A stretch of DNA of 64,000 nt from an uncultured Verrucomicrobia subdivision 3 bacterium. Its GTDB lineage: Bacteria; Verrucomicrobiota; Verrucomicrobiia; Limisphaerales; UBA11358. Below are positions 45,588 through 56,318 of the stretch, piece after piece (position 1 is the first letter of the stretch; every line of letters starts with the position of its first letter). The notes under the pieces were generated by a model that made no database searches, had not been told where the DNA came from, and worked only from the letters and a program-made list of their open reading frames with translations. Where the stretch lies: contig CAIQKM010000187.1 of NCBI GenBank assembly GCA_903872345.1, forward strand, positions 1-64,000, given 5' to 3'. A program made the position numbers and the translations under genes.

Positions 45588-48500
45588 TCAACACTTCTGC
45601 CGCTGCTCGTCGAGCCGTTTTGGGGAAACCGGATACGCGGTTCCCAATTCCTGCGCGAAAAGCGACACTTTATATTCCTCCACCATCCAGCGGAATAGTT
45701 CCCACTGGCGGGCGATTTCGGCGGTGGCGGCTTTGGTGTCCGCGAAGGTTTTTAGCGTTTCCAGATAGGGGGCCAGTTGACGGCGACGTTCCTGGTCTTT
45801 GACCGGGTTCATGGACGCGCGTTCGATGCGGATGAGCTGGGCTTTAAGGTAACGTGGCAGGTGTTGCAGTTGTGCGTGTGGTGTTATCGCCAGAAAATCC
45901 GGCGGCAACAGCGCGGCCAGTTCAGCGGCCCAGGGATTGGTCGGAGCACTGGCGGTGGCTACGGACAAGGCATCCAGTTGGCGTAAATCGGAGAGGGAGC
46001 GTAATTTCGTGCCCGGCGTCGCGGTTGGCGCGGGAGCCGGACCGCACCGCTTGGCCACGTCTTGGCGCAGTTTCAAAATCATGCCGGTGAGGTCCACCAG
46101 CTTCATCGCCAGACCGGGTATCTGGCGGCGGGCGTCTTCGACCGCTTTTTGGAAATGGGCGGCGGTCAGCGCCGGGAACACTTCCACGGGCAGCAGATGG
46201 CGATGCAGATTTTCAAACGCGGAGTCCACCAGTTTATCGAGCGGACAGAATCCGGCCAGCAGCGGCTCAAACCGCGCGAGCGACCGGCAATCCTTGTGCA
46301 GCCACGCCAGGTCTTTTTGCAACGCGAGGCTGACGAGCCGTTGTATGCCGCCGAGGCTGGCGCGGCGGGCGGCGTCCTGACTGTACAGCAGCCGCAGATG
46401 CACGCGCTCTTCCTCGCACACCAGGGCGGGCCACGCGAAGAGCGGCACATGGCCGGACTCATCCACGGTCAGGCGCTCGGGGACATCGCCGAACGTCCAA
46501 CCGGTGAGGTCCACGCGCTCCCATTGCAGGGCCAGCCGCCGCCACAACGGGTTTTCGCCGGCGGGCGCCACTTTGGGCTTTTCTTGTTTTAAACGCTCGC
46601 GCAATTCGGAGAGATTGCGGCCCGCGCCCAGGGTTTTTTCATCCGGGCCGACCAGTTCCACTCGCGGACGCAGATGCGCAGGCACCGCGTCCGCCGGCCA
46701 CGCGTCCGGCGGAATCACCACGCCGTACCGCTGCCGGATGAAGCGCGCAAGATCGAGTTGCAACGAATCGCCGCCGGGCTGAAACTCCTGCACGATCTCC
46801 GCGACCTTGGGCGGGAATGGCATCAATTCGCGGCGCAAGGATTTTGGCAGGGCGCGGAGCAATTCGCTGATTAAGCCTTCGCGCAGGCCGGGCACGGACC
46901 ATTCCACGCAGGCCACGGAAATGGTCTGGGCCATGGAGAAGCCGAGTTTGACGGTTACGCCGTCCTGTTCCTCACCGGGCGCATAGGCATAGGAGAGCGC
47001 CACCGGCTGGCCGCCCAGATGGACGGCATCGGGGAACGCGCCGGCATCATAACTCAATTCGTGCGCGCCGCCCATGAGGTCCGCCTCGGTCACCAGCAGC
47101 AATGCGGGATGATTTTCCCCGCGCAAAAAACGGTTCAGCTCGTGTACGGAGGAAACGCCGACCAGCAGTTGCGCGTAAAATTGGAATAGCGCGTCGTCGA
47201 GATTCGTCAGGTCATGCCGGCGCACGCGGGTCTGCCAATTCTCAATCTTCTGGCGTACCTTGCGGTTTTGTTCGATGAACGAATATTGCGGCGGCAACGG
47301 CGGCGCTTTGGGGGCTACGCTGCGCAAAATGCGGGTGTCGTCTTTGTCATCCTCCTCCGGCTCCTCCTTGCGGCTGTTGGGGAGCAAGTTTTCCTCTACC
47401 AATGCGGAGCGAATGAAGATGGCGGTGGCTTCCTCCGGATTAATGTTCCCGTAGGCCACCTTGCGGTTGCTCACCTCCATGCCGTAGAGCGTGATCTTTT
47501 CATCCACCAGTACGTTGCCGGCGGTGACGATCCAGCGCGGATTCTGGTGGGTGACCTTGCACAGATGTGGGGCGAGCTGCACGATCCATTGCGGATCAAT
47601 CCCCGCGACCGTGCGCGCGAAGAGCTGCGAGGTTTCGACCATTTCGCCGGCCATCACCCATTCCGGCTGCCGCGCGGGCACGGAGCGGGGCTGGCCTTTG
47701 GGCTGATCCTTTTGCTTGTGCGGATTCTGCCGCTGCTCGCCGCGATCGTACAGCGCCGAGCCGGGGAAGACATTCACCAGCCGGTTGCCGGCCGCCTGAT
47801 ACACGTTCCGCTCTTTCCTCATGCCAATGTGGCCGAGCAGGCCCGTGAGAATGGCGCGATGGATGGCCTCGTAATCCGCGTTGCTCTCGTTCAGTTTGAA
47901 ATTTTCCACCTTCTCCAGCGCGTCATGCAACTGCGCGTGGAGATCCTGCCATTCGCGCATCCGCAGGTAGGAAAGGAAATTGGCGCGGCAGAATTTCCGG
48001 CGCGCGCCCTGCGTGCGCAGCCGCTCCCATTCATCGTGGACGGCGTTCCAGATGTTGAGAAGCGTGAGAAAATCCGACTGCGGACTGCTGAACCGTTTGT
48101 GCGCGGCGGCCGCGGCGTCCTTCTGGTCCAGCGGCCGTTCGCGGGGATCCTGAATGCTCAGCCCGGCGGCGATGATGAGCAATTCGCGCGTGCAATGTTC
48201 GCGCTGCGATTGCAGCAGCATCCGGCCCAGCGTGGGATCAATCGGCAGATGCGCCAGGTCCTGGCCCATGGGCGTCAACTTGCGGGCGTCATCGAGCGCG
48301 CCCAGTTCCTGCAAGAGCGTGTAGCCGCCCTGAATCGCCGCCGGCGTGGGCGGATTCAGAAACGGGAACGTCTCGATTTCGCCCAGCCCGAACGCCATCA
48401 TGCGCAGAATGACTTCGGCCAGATTGGAACGCTGGATTTCCGGCTGCTGATGCGGCGGACGCTCGGCGAAATCCTCCTCCGAATAGAGGCGGATGCAGAT

Positions 48501-49718
48501 GCCGTCCTGCACGCGACCGCACCGGCCCTTGCGCTGGTTGGCGTTGCTCTGCGAAATTTCCTCCACCGGCAGCCGGCGCGTGCGCGTGCGCGGATTGTAC
48601 CGACTGATGCGCGCCAGCCCGGAATCAATCACATACCGGATGCCGGGAATGGTCAGCGACGTTTCCGCGATGTTGGTGGCGATGACAATTTTGCGCCGGT
48701 CGGATACCGCGAACACGCGCTGTTGATCACCCCCGCTGAGGCGGCCAAAGAGCGGCACGATTTCGGCGTCGCGACCGAACCGGCCTTCCAACTGATCGCT
48801 GGTTTCGCGGATGTCCCGTTCGCCGGGCATGAAAATCAGGATGTCGCCGGAGTCGGAATCGAACATCACCTGTTCGGCGGCGCGCACGGCGGCGTCAATG
48901 TAGGTCAGGTCGCCACGTTCCTCGGACTCGGCGTCGAAGGGCGCATAAATCACCTGCACGGGATACACGCGCCCGGAAACCTCGATGATCGGCGCGTTGT
49001 TGAAGGCGCGGGAGAATGTACCCGTGTCAATCGTGGCGGAGGTGATGATGAGTTTCAGGTCGGCGCGCTTGGCGAGCAGGCCTTTCAGGTAACCGAGGAG
49101 AAAATCAATGTTCAGGCTGCGCTCGTGCGCTTCGTCGATGATGAGGGCGTTGTACTCGGAGAGCAGGGGATCGCCCTGGGTTTCCGCCAGGAGAATGCCG
49201 TCCGTCATCAGCTTGATGTACGTCTGCTCGCCGGAGCGGTCGTCAAAACGGATTTTGCAGCCGACCTCGCGGCCGGGGGTTACGTTCAATTCTTCCGCGA
49301 GCCGCCGGGCAATGGACTGCGCTGCCACGCGGCGGGGTTGGGTACAACCGATCTTCGCTTCAATGCCCAGGCCGGCTTCGAGGCACATCTTGGGAATCTG
49401 CGTGGTTTTGCCCGAGCCGGTTTCGCCGGCGATGATTACGACCTGGTTTGCGCGGATGGCTGCGACGATCTCATCCCGTCGGCCGGAGACCGGGAGTTCC
49501 GGGGGATAGGAGACGCGCGGGGCATTCAAGCGCCGCTGTTCGCGGAGTGCCACGGAGGCGCGTACTTGAGCGAGCAAACGGTCGAGAATGGCGTCGTGCG
49601 TGGCGGGGTGAGCCTTATCGCGCAAAAGACGGACCATCCGCCCGCCGAGGCGCACCCAATCATGGAGCATTCCCTGCGGCAGCAGTTTTCTGATTTCATC
49701 TATGCGGGCGTCCGTCAT
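45588..49718 (-). CDS. hrpA: ATP-dependent RNA helicase HrpA
   Basis: A 1376-residue DEAH-box helicase, close in length to E. coli HrpA. Motifs in order: GETGSGKTTQIPK (Walker A), DEAHERS (Walker B), ITSATID, then ATNIAETSLTIPGIRYVID and QRKGRCGRV, followed by the HA2 and OB-fold domains and a long C-terminal DUF3418-type region. It acts on structured RNA and, in E. coli, rescues stalled ribosomes and processes mRNA. I used the ATG at 49718 (MTDARIDEIRKLLPQ); the ORF can extend nine codons further. Confidence 0.96.
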   Translation of the reverse strand: MTDARIDEIRKLLPQGMLHDWVRLGGRMVRLLRDKAHPATHDAILDRLLAQVRASVALREQRRLNAPRVSYPPELPVSGRRDEIVAAIRANQVVIIAGETGSGKTTQIPKMCLEAGLGIEAKIGCTQPRRVAAQSIARRLAEELNVTPGREVGCKIRFDDRSGEQTYIKLMTDGILLAETQGDPLLSEYNALIIDEAHERSLNIDFLLGYLKGLLAKRADLKLIITSATIDTGTFSRAFNNAPIIEVSGRVYPVQVIYAPFDAESEERGDLTYIDAAVRAAEQVMFDSDSGDILIFMPGERDIRETSDQLEGRFGRDAEIVPLFGRLSGGDQQRVFAVSDRRKIVIATNIAETSLTIPGIRYVIDSGLARISRYNPRTRTRRLPVEEISQSNANQRKGRCGRVQDGICIRLYSEEDFAERPPHQQPEIQRSNLAEVILRMMAFGLGEIETFPFLNPPTPAAIQGGYTLLQELGALDDARKLTPMGQDLAHLPIDPTLGRMLLQSQREHCTRELLIIAAGLSIQDPRERPLDQKDAAAAAHKRFSSPQSDFLTLLNIWNAVHDEWERLRTQGARRKFCRANFLSYLRMREWQDLHAQLHDALEKVENFKLNESNADYEAIHRAILTGLLGHIGMRKERNVYQAAGNRLVNVFPGSALYDRGEQRQNPHKQKDQPKGQPRSVPARQPEWVMAGEMVETSQLFARTVAGIDPQWIVQLAPHLCKVTHQNPRWIVTAGNVLVDEKITLYGMEVSNRKVAYGNINPEEATAIFIRSALVEENLLPNSRKEEPEEDDKDDTRILRSVAPKAPPLPPQYSFIEQNRKVRQKIENWQTRVRRHDLTNLDDALFQFYAQLLVGVSSVHELNRFLRGENHPALLLVTEADLMGGAHELSYDAGAFPDAVHLGGQPVALSYAYAPGEEQDGVTVKLGFSMAQTISVACVEWSVPGLREGLISELLRALPKSLRRELMPFPPKVAEIVQEFQPGGDSLQLDLARFIRQRYGVVIPPDAWPADAVPAHLRPRVELVGPDEKTLGAGRNLSELRERLKQEKPKVAPAGENPLWRRLALQWERVDLTGWTFGDVPERLTVDESGHVPLFAWPALVCEEERVHLRLLYSQDAARRASLGGIQRLVSLALQKDLAWLHKDCRSLARFEPLLAGFCPLDKLVDSAFENLHRHLLPVEVFPALTAAHFQKAVEDARRQIPGLAMKLVDLTGMILKLRQDVAKRCGPAPAPTATPGTKLRSLSDLRQLDALSVATASAPTNPWAAELAALLPPDFLAITPHAQLQHLPRYLKAQLIRIERASMNPVKDQERRRQLAPYLETLKTFADTKAATAEIARQWELFRWMVEEYKVSLFAQELGTAYPVSPKRLDEQRQKC

Positions 49719-49806
49719 GCCAGAGTTGCCAAGCATAACAGACACCGGGGAAAAGGAAAGACAGGGTGGAGCGGTTGGGTATGGCGCTTTTCATGGGATG
49801 GTTCGG

Positions 49807-50160
49807 TCATTCCGAGGTCTCTCCATCCATCCGCCACATGATGCCCAACCACGGCGTGACATCCGCGTAAATCATAAATGCTCCCAGCCCGATCAGCAGG
49901 GCAAGGCCCAGCCAATGGACGAGTCGCTTGACCTCGTCGGCGACGTCCGGCCGGCGGCGGATCAGCAATGCCGCCGTGACCCAGATCAACGGCAGGCATA
50001 GCCCGAAGCCGCCATAAGTCACCAGCGCCAGGATGGTCCAGGGCAGTTTCAGATTGGTGACTGCCGCTGTCTTGTAAAACGCCCCCGCGCCCAGCACGCC
50101 GCCGACAATGACGCCGACCTGCATTAAAGCCACCAAGACTGTATTTCGGACGCTTGCCAT
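49807..50160 (-). CDS. small membrane protein of unknown function
   Basis: A 117-residue protein with three or four predicted membrane helices (VLVALMQVGVIVGGVLGAGA, TILALVTYGGFGLCLPLIWV, LGLALLIGLGAFMIYADV). A basic loop, RRRPDVADEVKR, lies between the second and third. I do not recognise the family. It is on the hrpA strand, 88 bp upstream of it. Confidence 0.75.
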   Translation of the reverse strand: MASVRNTVLVALMQVGVIVGGVLGAGAFYKTAAVTNLKLPWTILALVTYGGFGLCLPLIWVTAALLIRRRPDVADEVKRLVHWLGLALLIGLGAFMIYADVTPWLGIMWRMDGETSE

Positions 50161-50399
50161 CGTGCAAATTTGCCTGCCGGAACTTCTCTTTCCGCGACCT
50201 GCAAGTCAATCGGGAAAACCGCCCGCCGCCGGCCTTTCCGCGCCAAGCCCCTGCGCGCGTGAATCATCAATGATGGCGGGAAAAATCCGGTATTCACCCT
50301 TCCGCCGGCTTTTTTTCCGGGATCGACCGGCTAAAGAAATCCGTTATCCACAGCCATGTTTAACCAACAAATCAGAAGCAGCTAATCGCCGATTTCACA

Positions 50400-50747
50400 T
50401 TGCCGGCAAGTAAGTTAGGTTTGGACATCAAAACCGCCCTGACATTTGATTCTGGCCAGAAAGGATTCTCACTGATCCTGGAATATTTTGCCCGTCGCCG
50501 GCGGATCCGCCTGCTCACCAAGGTGGTGCATCGGCATTCGCGCCAGGCGTTTCCCCAGGACAAACCGGTGTGGACCATGGTGGCCGAAGACCGGTCCGAC
50601 GAATGTGTGGTTTACGTTACCTACGAACACGACGGACGCGCGGAAGCCCGCCAGCCGCATCGTTTTTTCAAGGTTCAACTCCCGGAAATGTCCGTGACCA
50701 ACATGGCGGAAACCTATCACCCGGAGCGGTGGGGGCCCTACCGTTGA
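50400..50747 (+). CDS. conserved-looking small protein, unknown function
   Basis: A 115-residue frame from a TTG at 50400 with good codon structure and no rival frame. It contains a basic stretch (YFARRRRIRLLTKVVHRHSR) followed by a beta-rich half (VWTMVAEDRSDECVVYVTYE) and ends ETYHPERWGPYR. No signal peptide or membrane segment. I do not recognise the family. The start is uncertain because no ATG precedes the conserved-looking part; a second TTG lies at 50421. It converges with the regulator gene, leaving 22 bp between them. Confidence 0.6.
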   Translation: MPASKLGLDIKTALTFDSGQKGFSLILEYFARRRRIRLLTKVVHRHSRQAFPQDKPVWTMVAEDRSDECVVYVTYEHDGRAEARQPHRFFKVQLPEMSVTNMAETYHPERWGPYR

Positions 50748-50769
50748 ACGAAGTTCTCCCCCCGACCCG

Positions 50770-51462
50770 CTATTCGCCGCTGCCTTCCGTCTCGACCCAT
50801 TGCACGGCATGATGCACCAGCGCCGTGCCGCTTTTCAAATTCAGCTTGTCCTTGATTTGCGCCCGGTGGACATCCACCGTCTGCGGACTGATGCGGAGCA
50901 GCGCGGCGATTTCTTCCGTGGTTTTGCCGCGGCCGATGATCTGGTAAATTTCAAACTCCCGGTCCGTGAGACACTGGAGCGGGGATTTTGCGCTGCGCGA
51001 CTTGGCGTTCGTAAAGCTGCGGAGCAGCAGTGTGGACATGTTTTCGCTCAGGTAAATCCCGCCTTCCAGCACCCGCAGAATGGCGGTGATGAGCTGGTCC
51101 GGACTTTCCTCCTTCATGATGTAGCCGCGGGCGCCGGCGCGCAGCGCCCGTTCCGCATAGACGTTTTCATCATGCATGGAAACCACCAGCACCGGCAGCT
51201 CCGGATGCCGCGCCTGCACCTCGCGGATGAATTCAAAACCGCTGCCGCCCTTCATGGTCAGATCCGCCATAATGAGGTCCGGCAGTTTCGGGGAAAGCTT
51301 CTCCAGCGCTTCCGCCGGGCTGCCCGCCTCGCCGAAAACCTCCAGCCCCGGCTGCGCGTTGACAATTTGGGCGAGTCCGGTGCGCATCATGGGATGATCG
51401 TCCACGACGAGAATCTGTTTGCGCGCGGCGCTGGTGGAACGTTTGATAAAAGCGGTGGCCAT
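50770..51462 (-). CDS. NarL/LuxR-type response regulator
   Basis: A 230-residue regulator. Receiver motifs are ILVVDDHPMMRTGL and the phospho-acceptor in DLIMADLTMKGGSG, with the conserved Lys near GYIMKEESPDQL. The HTH is CLTDREFEIYQIIGRGKTTE followed by RISPQTVDVHRAQIKDKL. It starts four bases after the stop of the adjacent kinase, forming an operon and a cognate pair. Target genes unknown. Confidence 0.95.
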   Translation of the reverse strand: MATAFIKRSTSAARKQILVVDDHPMMRTGLAQIVNAQPGLEVFGEAGSPAEALEKLSPKLPDLIMADLTMKGGSGFEFIREVQARHPELPVLVVSMHDENVYAERALRAGARGYIMKEESPDQLITAILRVLEGGIYLSENMSTLLLRSFTNAKSRSAKSPLQCLTDREFEIYQIIGRGKTTEEIAALLRISPQTVDVHRAQIKDKLNLKSGTALVHHAVQWVETEGSGE

Positions 51463-51466
51463 TGGT

Positions 51467-53248
51467 TTAGTTCAGTTTGTGAATTGCACAGGTAATCTGG
51501 GTGCCCTTGTTTACGGCGGAATCAATTTGCAACGCCGCGCCCATCAGCCCGGCGCGATATTTCATCGCCCGCAGCCCCAGCCCGGCGCCGTTCGGTTTGG
51601 CCGGCGAAAAGCCCCGGCCGTTGTCGGTGATTTTCAGTTCCACGCGCGCGGGCGTGGTTTCCAGCGAAATGGAGATCTTTTGGGCCCGCCCGTGTTTCAG
51701 CGCGTTTGTCACCGCTTCCTGGCCGATGCGATACAGTTGCACGGCGTCCTCCGCGTCGATGTCGATCGAGGACACCGAGCCTGCAAATTCACAATCCACT
51801 TTCGCGGCCAGCCGGGTTTCGGCCGCGAGTTTGCGCAAGGCCTCCGGCAGGCCGTTGTCCTCCAGCGAAACGGGGGACAGCCCGTGGGAAAGCACCCGGA
51901 TTTGGCGGACCACTTCGCGCAGGCTTGCCGCTATGTTTTTGAAGGACTCGGCCCGCTGCGGCGCCTGGGTTTGCACCAACTTTTCCTCGCTGTAAACGAG
52001 CAGCGACAGGGCGGTGAGCTGCTGGCCCACGCTGTCGTGCAGATCATGGCCAATGCGGCGCATTTCCCGGTCGCTGGCCTCAATGGTTTCCCGTTCCAGG
52101 CGTTTGCGCTCGGTGATGTCAATGTTCACCCCCGTGAGCGCCACCAGCCGGCCGGCCTCGTCCTTGAAAACCTGAAAACGACCGAACAGCCAGTGGACGC
52201 TGCCATCCGGCCAGAGCACGCGCCATTCGCCCTCGCTGGGCTCGCCGGTTTCCATGGTCTGCTGCATCCGGGCGGTGGTTTCCGCCCGGTCATCCGGGTG
52301 GATCAGTTTTTCCCAGTCCGCTTTGGTCGGCGGAAAATTGCCGGGGGACAGGCCATGCATGGCCGCCAATTCCGGCGACCACACGTTTTCGCCCGTTTGC
52401 AGATTCCATTCAAACATGCCGATGCGCGCCGCCTGTTGCGCCAACCGGAACCGCTCCACGCTGAGGTTGAGGGACGCCGTGCGCTGCTCGACCAGTTCTT
52501 CGAGGCGGGTTTCCGCGCCGCGCCGGCGCTCGTTTTCCCGCCACAGCGCCCGGAATACGCCCAGCAGCAAGGCGATGCTCACCACGCCGCTGGTGATGTT
52601 CGCCAGCGTCATCATTTGGGTGTCATGATCCAATGTCTCCCGGCGTTCCATGAGCAGGCGGGTTTCCTCGCTGACGATTTCCTGGGCCAGACTCCGGAGC
52701 CGATCGTTGCTGTCCTTGATGGTGCGCCGGAATTCAAGGTCGGGAGCATTGGGATCGGTCTTCAGCAACAATTCAATATGCTCCTGGTTGATCCGCTGGT
52801 GCCGCTTCAGCAACAGGGCCAGCCGCTCGGTGCGGGCCGCCTGTCCCGGATTGTCGGTGGTCAGGTCGCGCAATTGTTCAATGAGAAATGGCATCCGGTT
52901 GGTGGCCGTGCGGTAGGGTTGCAAATAATCGGCTTCATGCGTCAGGGCAAAGCCGCGTTGGCCCATGACCATGTCCCCGGACCGGGCCAGTGTTTCCTCC
53001 ACCTTGGCAATGACTTGGTGCGTATGATCCACCCAATCCCCCTGCTTGGTCGCCTGATTGTCCAGTCGCAGCCAGAGAATGTCTATGCCCACCACCAAGA
53101 TGAGCGCCACCCACAGCGCGGCATGGCGCAGCCAGGCGGATGCAAAAACAGGTTCGGATTTCCGGTTCACAGCTTGAGTTGACTTCTGTTTGACAGGCTG
53201 GCAAACAATTTCGTAACGGCAAGCAGAAAGTTGGCCGCAAACTGCCAT
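51467..53248 (-). CDS. CHASE3-PAS sensor histidine kinase (HisKA_3)
   Basis: A 593-residue membrane kinase. Order: one membrane helix ([18 protein letters not shown]), a CHASE3-like helical sensor domain (about residues 60-200, with [15 protein letters not shown]), a second helix ([18 protein letters not shown]), a PAS/PAC domain ([17 protein letters not shown] to [12 protein letters not shown]), the HisKA_3 box with the phosphorylated His in [16 protein letters not shown], and an HATPase with DNGRGFSP. I used the ATG at 53248; a GTG at 53170 is a strong alternative closer to the first helix. The frame continues upstream antisense to the NTF2-like gene and should be ignored there. Confidence 0.92.
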   Translation of the reverse strand: MAVCGQLSACRYEIVCQPVKQKSTQAVNRKSEPVFASAWLRHAALWVALILVVGIDILWLRLDNQATKQGDWVDHTHQVIAKVEETLARSGDMVMGQRGFALTHEADYLQPYRTATNRMPFLIEQLRDLTTDNPGQAARTERLALLLKRHQRINQEHIELLLKTDPNAPDLEFRRTIKDSNDRLRSLAQEIVSEETRLLMERRETLDHDTQMMTLANITSGVVSIALLLGVFRALWRENERRRGAETRLEELVEQRTASLNLSVERFRLAQQAARIGMFEWNLQTGENVWSPELAAMHGLSPGNFPPTKADWEKLIHPDDRAETTARMQQTMETGEPSEGEWRVLWPDGSVHWLFGRFQVFKDEAGRLVALTGVNIDITERKRLERETIEASDREMRRIGHDLHDSVGQQLTALSLLVYSEEKLVQTQAPQRAESFKNIAASLREVVRQIRVLSHGLSPVSLEDNGLPEALRKLAAETRLAAKVDCEFAGSVSSIDIDAEDAVQLYRIGQEAVTNALKHGRAQKISISLETTPARVELKITDNGRGFSPAKPNGAGLGLRAMKYRAGLMGAALQIDSAVNKGTQITCAIHKLN

Positions 53249-53302
53249 TTCAACCCGTTTTTTTTCCAAGACATCCCGCCGGTTTCGTTTTATTTTGAGC
53301 CT

Positions 53303-53782
53303 GTGAATCAGTTGGAAAATCCGCGGCCGCCCTTGCCGCCGTTTGACGAGGCCGCCGCGCACCGGAAAGTGCGTCTGGCTGAAGACGCCTGGAATACGTG
53401 TAATCCGGAGCACATCGCGCAGGCCTACACTCTGGAAAGCGTCTGGCGCAACCGCTCCGAATTTTTCACCGGCCGCGCCGCCATCATCCAGTTTCTCACC
53501 CGCAAATGGGAACGGGAACTCGACTACCGTCTCATCAAGGAACTGTGGGCCTTTCACGGTAATCGCATCGCCGTCCGGTTTGCCTACGAATGGCACGATG
53601 AATCCGGCCAGTGGTACCGCTCCTACGGCAATGAAAACTGGGAGTTTGACGGCCACGGCTTTATGCGCCGCCGGCTGGCCAGCATCAACGACCTGCCCAT
53701 TCAGGAAACTGACCGCAAATTCCACTGGCCCGCCGGTCGCCGCCCCGACGACCATCCGGGACTGTCAGAGCTCGGACTATAA
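53303..53782 (+). CDS. DUF1348 / NTF2-like protein
   Basis: A 159-residue protein of the nuclear-transport-factor-2-like fold. Family blocks are [49 protein letters not shown] and [20 protein letters not shown]. Function of the family is unknown; similar folds act as small-molecule enzymes or binding proteins. The GTG at 53303 matches the usual start; the frame is open further upstream. It diverges from the kinase gene and converges with copA. Confidence 0.92.
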   Translation: MNQLENPRPPLPPFDEAAAHRKVRLAEDAWNTCNPEHIAQAYTLESVWRNRSEFFTGRAAIIQFLTRKWERELDYRLIKELWAFHGNRIAVRFAYEWHDESGQWYRSYGNENWEFDGHGFMRRRLASINDLPIQETDRKFHWPAGRRPDDHPGLSELGL

Positions 53783-53793
53783 TGCGATTTGAA

Positions 53794-53816
53794 ATCTCAA
53801 ATTTGATATTTGAGAT
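53794..53816. terminator. AT-rich hairpin between convergent genes
   Basis: ATCTCAAAT, loop TTGAT, ATTTGAGAT form a perfect 9-bp stem between the ends of the NTF2-like gene and copA. It is symmetrical, so it could act on either strand, but it lacks a clear T-tract. Confidence 0.4.
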
Positions 53817-53839
53817 CCCCTCGGCCGTCCTTAAGGCCC

Positions 53840-56194
53840 CTATTTCCGGGCTCGCCAGCGCAGCAGGCGCAGGGCATTGCCAATGACGATCAGGTCGGAA
53901 AAACCCATGGCCGCCGCGCATACCACCGGGCTGATAAAACCCAGCGCCGCCAGCGGCACGCCGAGGGCGTTATAGAAAAACGCCCAGAACAGGTTTTGTT
54001 TGATCGTGCGCAAGGTGGCCCGGGCCAGTCCCAGCGCTTCCGGCACCGCCTCGATTTCCGATTTCAATAAAATGATGTCCGCCGCCTCCCGCGCCACGTC
54101 GCTGGCCCGGCTCACCGCAATGCCCAGATCCGCCTGTGTCAGCGCCGGCGCGTCGTTGATGCCATCGCCCACAAACGCCACGCGCTGTTTTTGTTCCTGC
54201 AATTGTTTGATGAAACCAGCTTTCGCCTCCGGCCGCACCCCGGCAAAAACGTTTTCGGCGGCAATGCCGGCCTGTCGGGCGATGCTCGCCGCCGTTAAGG
54301 CGTTGTCCCCGGTCAACAGATACGTTTTCAGCCCCTGTGCCTGAAGTTGGGCCACCACCTTGGCGGCACTGGGTTTCAGCGCATCCCGCACGGCAAACAG
54401 CGCCAGCAAGGTTTTGCCCGCCGCGAGTCCCACGATGGTGGCGCCCTGACCGGCCCATTCGGACGCGAAGGCCTGGCCGGACGAGAGATCGGCGCCGCCT
54501 TCCGCCAGCCAGGTTAACGAGCCCATTTTCAAAGCAATTGCTTCCGCCGTTCCCATTGTCAGCGTGGCGGCAATGCCCGAACCGCGCACTTCCTGCCACT
54601 CGCCCAGCGCCATTTCTTCCGCCGTCATTTTGGCGATGGCCTGGCTGATGGGATGGTGGGAGCGTCGGGCCATGACGGCCGCCAGCACGCGCGGAGACCA
54701 CAGGGCGGGGCGGGACAATTCCAGTTCCGCCGCCACTTCGGGTTTGCCCTGGGTGAGCGTGCCGGTCTTGTCGAAAACAATCGCCGTGATTTCACCGGCC
54801 TTTTCCAAGGCGATGCCGTCGCGGATCAAAATCCCCCGCCGCGCCGCCGCATTGGCGCTGGCCATGATGGCCGCCGGCGTTGCCAGTCCCATCGCGCAGG
54901 GGCAAGCCACAATCAGCACCGCCGCCGCTATAATGAACCCCGCCGCGCCGCCGCCGGGAATATGCGAATGCCACAGAAATGCCGCCAGAGCCTCATGCGC
55001 CCGGTTCGCCGATTCCGGCGCCAGGCCCCACCACAGTCCTGCGGCGAGGGCGATCCCCGCGATGATGGGGACGAAAACGTTGCTGATGCTGTCGCCCAGC
55101 CGCTGAATGTTGGCGCGGCTGCCTTGGGCGCGCTGCACGGCGGCGATGATATGCGCCAGCGCGGTGCCTTCGCCCGTGGCCGAAACGCGCATGACCAGCC
55201 GGCCGTTCACATTCACCGTGCCGGCAAACAGTTCGCTCCCGGATTTTTTATCCGCCGGGATGGATTCACCCGTCAGCATGGCCTCGTCCACCGCCGACTC
55301 GCCTGCCAATACCGTGCCATCCACCGGCACGCGGTCGCCCGGTTTGAGCACCACGCGGTCACCGGCTTTCAGGTCGGCCACCGGCACTTCGAGTTCCTGC
55401 ACCGCCGGCGCTTTTGCCGGTGCGGTTGCAAAGCTTGTGCGCAGGTTGAAGCCTGCTCCGCCCGTCGCCTTCGGGGCCGCATTGGCGGGAACAACCAGTT
55501 TGCGCGCCGTGGCCGGGGCCAGCGTGAGCAGTGAACGCAAGGCGCTGCCCGCCTGGTCGCTCACCCGGGCTTCGAACCAGTGCCCCGTGCTAATGAGGGA
55601 GATGATCGCCGCCGCCTCCATGAAATATAAGTGCCCGCCCGCCCCGCTCAGCAGCGCCCACGTGCTGTAGCTGAACGCCGTCGTGGATCCCAGCGCCACC
55701 AAGGTGTCCATGTTGGATGCGCCGACCTTCAATTGCCGCCAGGCTCCGGAATAAAATTGCGCGCCGCATACGGTCTGCACCACGCCTGCCAGAATGAATG
55801 CCAGCCACTGAAACCACGGGGTCATTCCCAGCCCCAAAATCCATTCGCCGGCCATCAGGATGCCGGTGACGCTCAGCCCGAGGATCAGATTCCACTGCCA
55901 ATGACTTTGCCGGGTGGGCGCTTCGCCGGGTTGCGGGGCGGTCATTTCCTGCGCGGCGAAGCCTGCGCGGGTGATGGCCGCGATGACGGCGGGCAGGTTG
56001 GTTTCAGCGGGAGAATTCCAGCGGACGGTCACGCGTCCGCTTTGGACATCGGCGGAAACGCTGTGAATCCCCGGGGTCTTGCGCGCGGCCTCCATGACCT
56101 TGCGCGCGCAGTTGTTGCAAGTCATGCCGCCAACTTGCAGTTCGGCGGCGGGACTGGCACCGGTCTGGTTCGTTTCCAAAGCTGGAGTTGGCAT
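53840..56194 (-). CDS. copA: copper-type P1B ATPase
   Basis: A 784-residue heavy-metal P-type ATPase. An N-terminal HMA domain carries the metal motif GGMTCNNCA. The transmembrane CPC motif is in VACPCAMGLATPA, which points to Cu(I). The phosphorylation motif is DKTGTLTQGKP, the HP motif is in RRSHHPISQAIA, and the hinge is GDGINDAPALTQADLGIA. It should export copper from the cytoplasm. The ATG at 56194 starts before the HMA domain. No copper regulator or chaperone gene is adjacent. Confidence 0.95.
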   Translation of the reverse strand: MPTPALETNQTGASPAAELQVGGMTCNNCARKVMEAARKTPGIHSVSADVQSGRVTVRWNSPAETNLPAVIAAITRAGFAAQEMTAPQPGEAPTRQSHWQWNLILGLSVTGILMAGEWILGLGMTPWFQWLAFILAGVVQTVCGAQFYSGAWRQLKVGASNMDTLVALGSTTAFSYSTWALLSGAGGHLYFMEAAAIISLISTGHWFEARVSDQAGSALRSLLTLAPATARKLVVPANAAPKATGGAGFNLRTSFATAPAKAPAVQELEVPVADLKAGDRVVLKPGDRVPVDGTVLAGESAVDEAMLTGESIPADKKSGSELFAGTVNVNGRLVMRVSATGEGTALAHIIAAVQRAQGSRANIQRLGDSISNVFVPIIAGIALAAGLWWGLAPESANRAHEALAAFLWHSHIPGGGAAGFIIAAAVLIVACPCAMGLATPAAIMASANAAARRGILIRDGIALEKAGEITAIVFDKTGTLTQGKPEVAAELELSRPALWSPRVLAAVMARRSHHPISQAIAKMTAEEMALGEWQEVRGSGIAATLTMGTAEAIALKMGSLTWLAEGGADLSSGQAFASEWAGQGATIVGLAAGKTLLALFAVRDALKPSAAKVVAQLQAQGLKTYLLTGDNALTAASIARQAGIAAENVFAGVRPEAKAGFIKQLQEQKQRVAFVGDGINDAPALTQADLGIAVSRASDVAREAADIILLKSEIEAVPEALGLARATLRTIKQNLFWAFFYNALGVPLAALGFISPVVCAAAMGFSDLIVIGNALRLLRWRARK

Positions 56195-56223
56195 GATTTT
56201 ATTGTATCGCAGGGTGCTGGTGG

Positions 56224-56248
56224 CGGAGCGCGGTTTGCTAAAACCGCC
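56224..56248. repeat. single REP-like hairpin
   Basis: CGGAG followed by a 7-bp stem GCGGTTT/AAACCGC with a short loop, 30 bp upstream of copA. It has the same head as the REP pairs elsewhere in the window but a different stem. Confidence 0.6.
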
Positions 56249-56318
56249 GCGCGCCGCCAGACCAAGCCTGCTGGAAGCTTCCACAGATTGCGCGCGGGGG
56301 CAACTTATGTGCTGACCC